This document shows positions 38,535-39,099 of a DNA stretch of 39,099 bases, piece by piece. The stretch spans positions 1-39,099 of the forward strand of contig WJJL01000066.1 in assembly GCA_014729725.1 (NCBI GenBank). Direction: 5' to 3'. The DNA is from Candidatus Moraniibacteriota bacterium (GTDB taxonomy: Bacteria; Patescibacteriota; Minisyncoccia; CAIUEV01; JAHKAQ01). Both the position numbers and the translations under genes were made by a program. The notes below the pieces were generated by a model, which was given only the letters and a program-made list of their open reading frames with translations, had not been told where the DNA came from and searched no databases. Each line of letters starts with the position of its first letter. Positions within the stretch are counted from its first letter, which is position 1.

Positions 38535-39099
38535 AAAGGAGGTGATCCATCCGCTGATTCCCCAACGGATACCTTGTTACGACTTCACCCCTATCGCTGA
38601 TCTCTCCGTGGTGCCCCGCTAAAACGGGACGCTTCAGGAGCTACCAACTCTCTTGGTGTGACGGGCGGTGAGTACAAGATCCGGGAACATATTCACCGTG
38701 ACGTGGCTGATTCACGATTACTAGCGATTCCAGCTTCATGAAGGCGAATTGCAGCCTTCAATCCGAACTTGGACAGAGTTTTTGGGATTAGCTTCACCTT
38801 GCGGTTTTGCAACCCTTTGTCTCTGCCATTGTAGCGCCTGTGTCGCCCAGGGTATAAGGACCATGCAGATCTGACGTCATCCCCGCCTTCCTCCCAGTAT
38901 ATCCGGGCAGTCTTGCATGAGAAATTATAACATGCAATAGGGGTTTCGTTCGTTTCCCGACTTAACGGAACACCTCACGGCACGAACTGACGACGACCAT
39001 GCAACACCTGTCACTACGCCCGAAGGAAGCTCAATTTCTTGAGTTGTCGTAGGATGTCAAGCCCAGGTGAGGTCCCTTGCTTACTGTCAAATTAAACAA
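38535..39099 (-). rRNA. rrs: 16S ribosomal RNA, 3' portion (5' part lies beyond the window)
   Basis: Reverse complement ends GAAGTCGTAACAAGGTATCCGTTGGGGAATCAGCGGATGGATCACCTCCTTT (anti-Shine-Dalgarno end); also carries CACCGCCCGTCACACC and AGTCGTAACAAGG. Confidence 0.97.

Noticed and set aside
1-39099. CRISPR array or alternative genetic code (UGA=Gly)
   Set aside because: No regularly spaced direct repeats were seen, and conserved proteins read correctly with the standard bacterial code without in-frame UGA.

Overview
The window looks like an AT-rich Patescibacteria/CPR (Parcubacteria-like) chromosome segment; the lineage is inferred from gene content, small proteins and the lack of rpmD, not from a search. 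Its backbone is a minus-strand tuf-S10-spc ribosomal protein cluster running tuf, rpsJ, rplC, rplD, rplW, rplB, rpsS, rplV, rpsC, rplP, rpmC, rpsQ, rplN, rplX, rplE, rpsN(Zn), rpsH, rplF, rplR, rpsE, rplO. It has no rpmD (uL30) and no secY/adk after rplO. rpmA and secD lie nearby. The flanks carry housekeeping and accessory genes: YbaK-like deacylase, PRTase, HAD, MltD-like transglycosylase, LpxH-like phosphoesterase, ZIP transporter, Nnr, DUF389, two Nudix genes, SpeD, MazG-like, MFS, MsrAB and ThpR. The window ends in the 3' part of a divergent 16S rRNA gene on the minus strand. The observations most worth following up are: (1) SecD with a parvulin-like insertion whose first strand motif lies after the rest of the domain, suggesting a circular permutation; (2) a Tat-signal protein with a clan CD (caspase/gingipain-like) His-Gly...Ser-Cys signature, whose C-terminus is cut off by a G8 homopolymer frameshift that hides about 70 further codons; (3) 16S rRNA covariation and mismatches to universal primer sites, with no 23S downstream; (4) lysine-rich tails on several ribosomal proteins; (5) a decayed ABC exporter; (6) a PAS-GAF sensor protein with no output domain. 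No CRISPR array, intact mobile element or tRNA gene was recognised.
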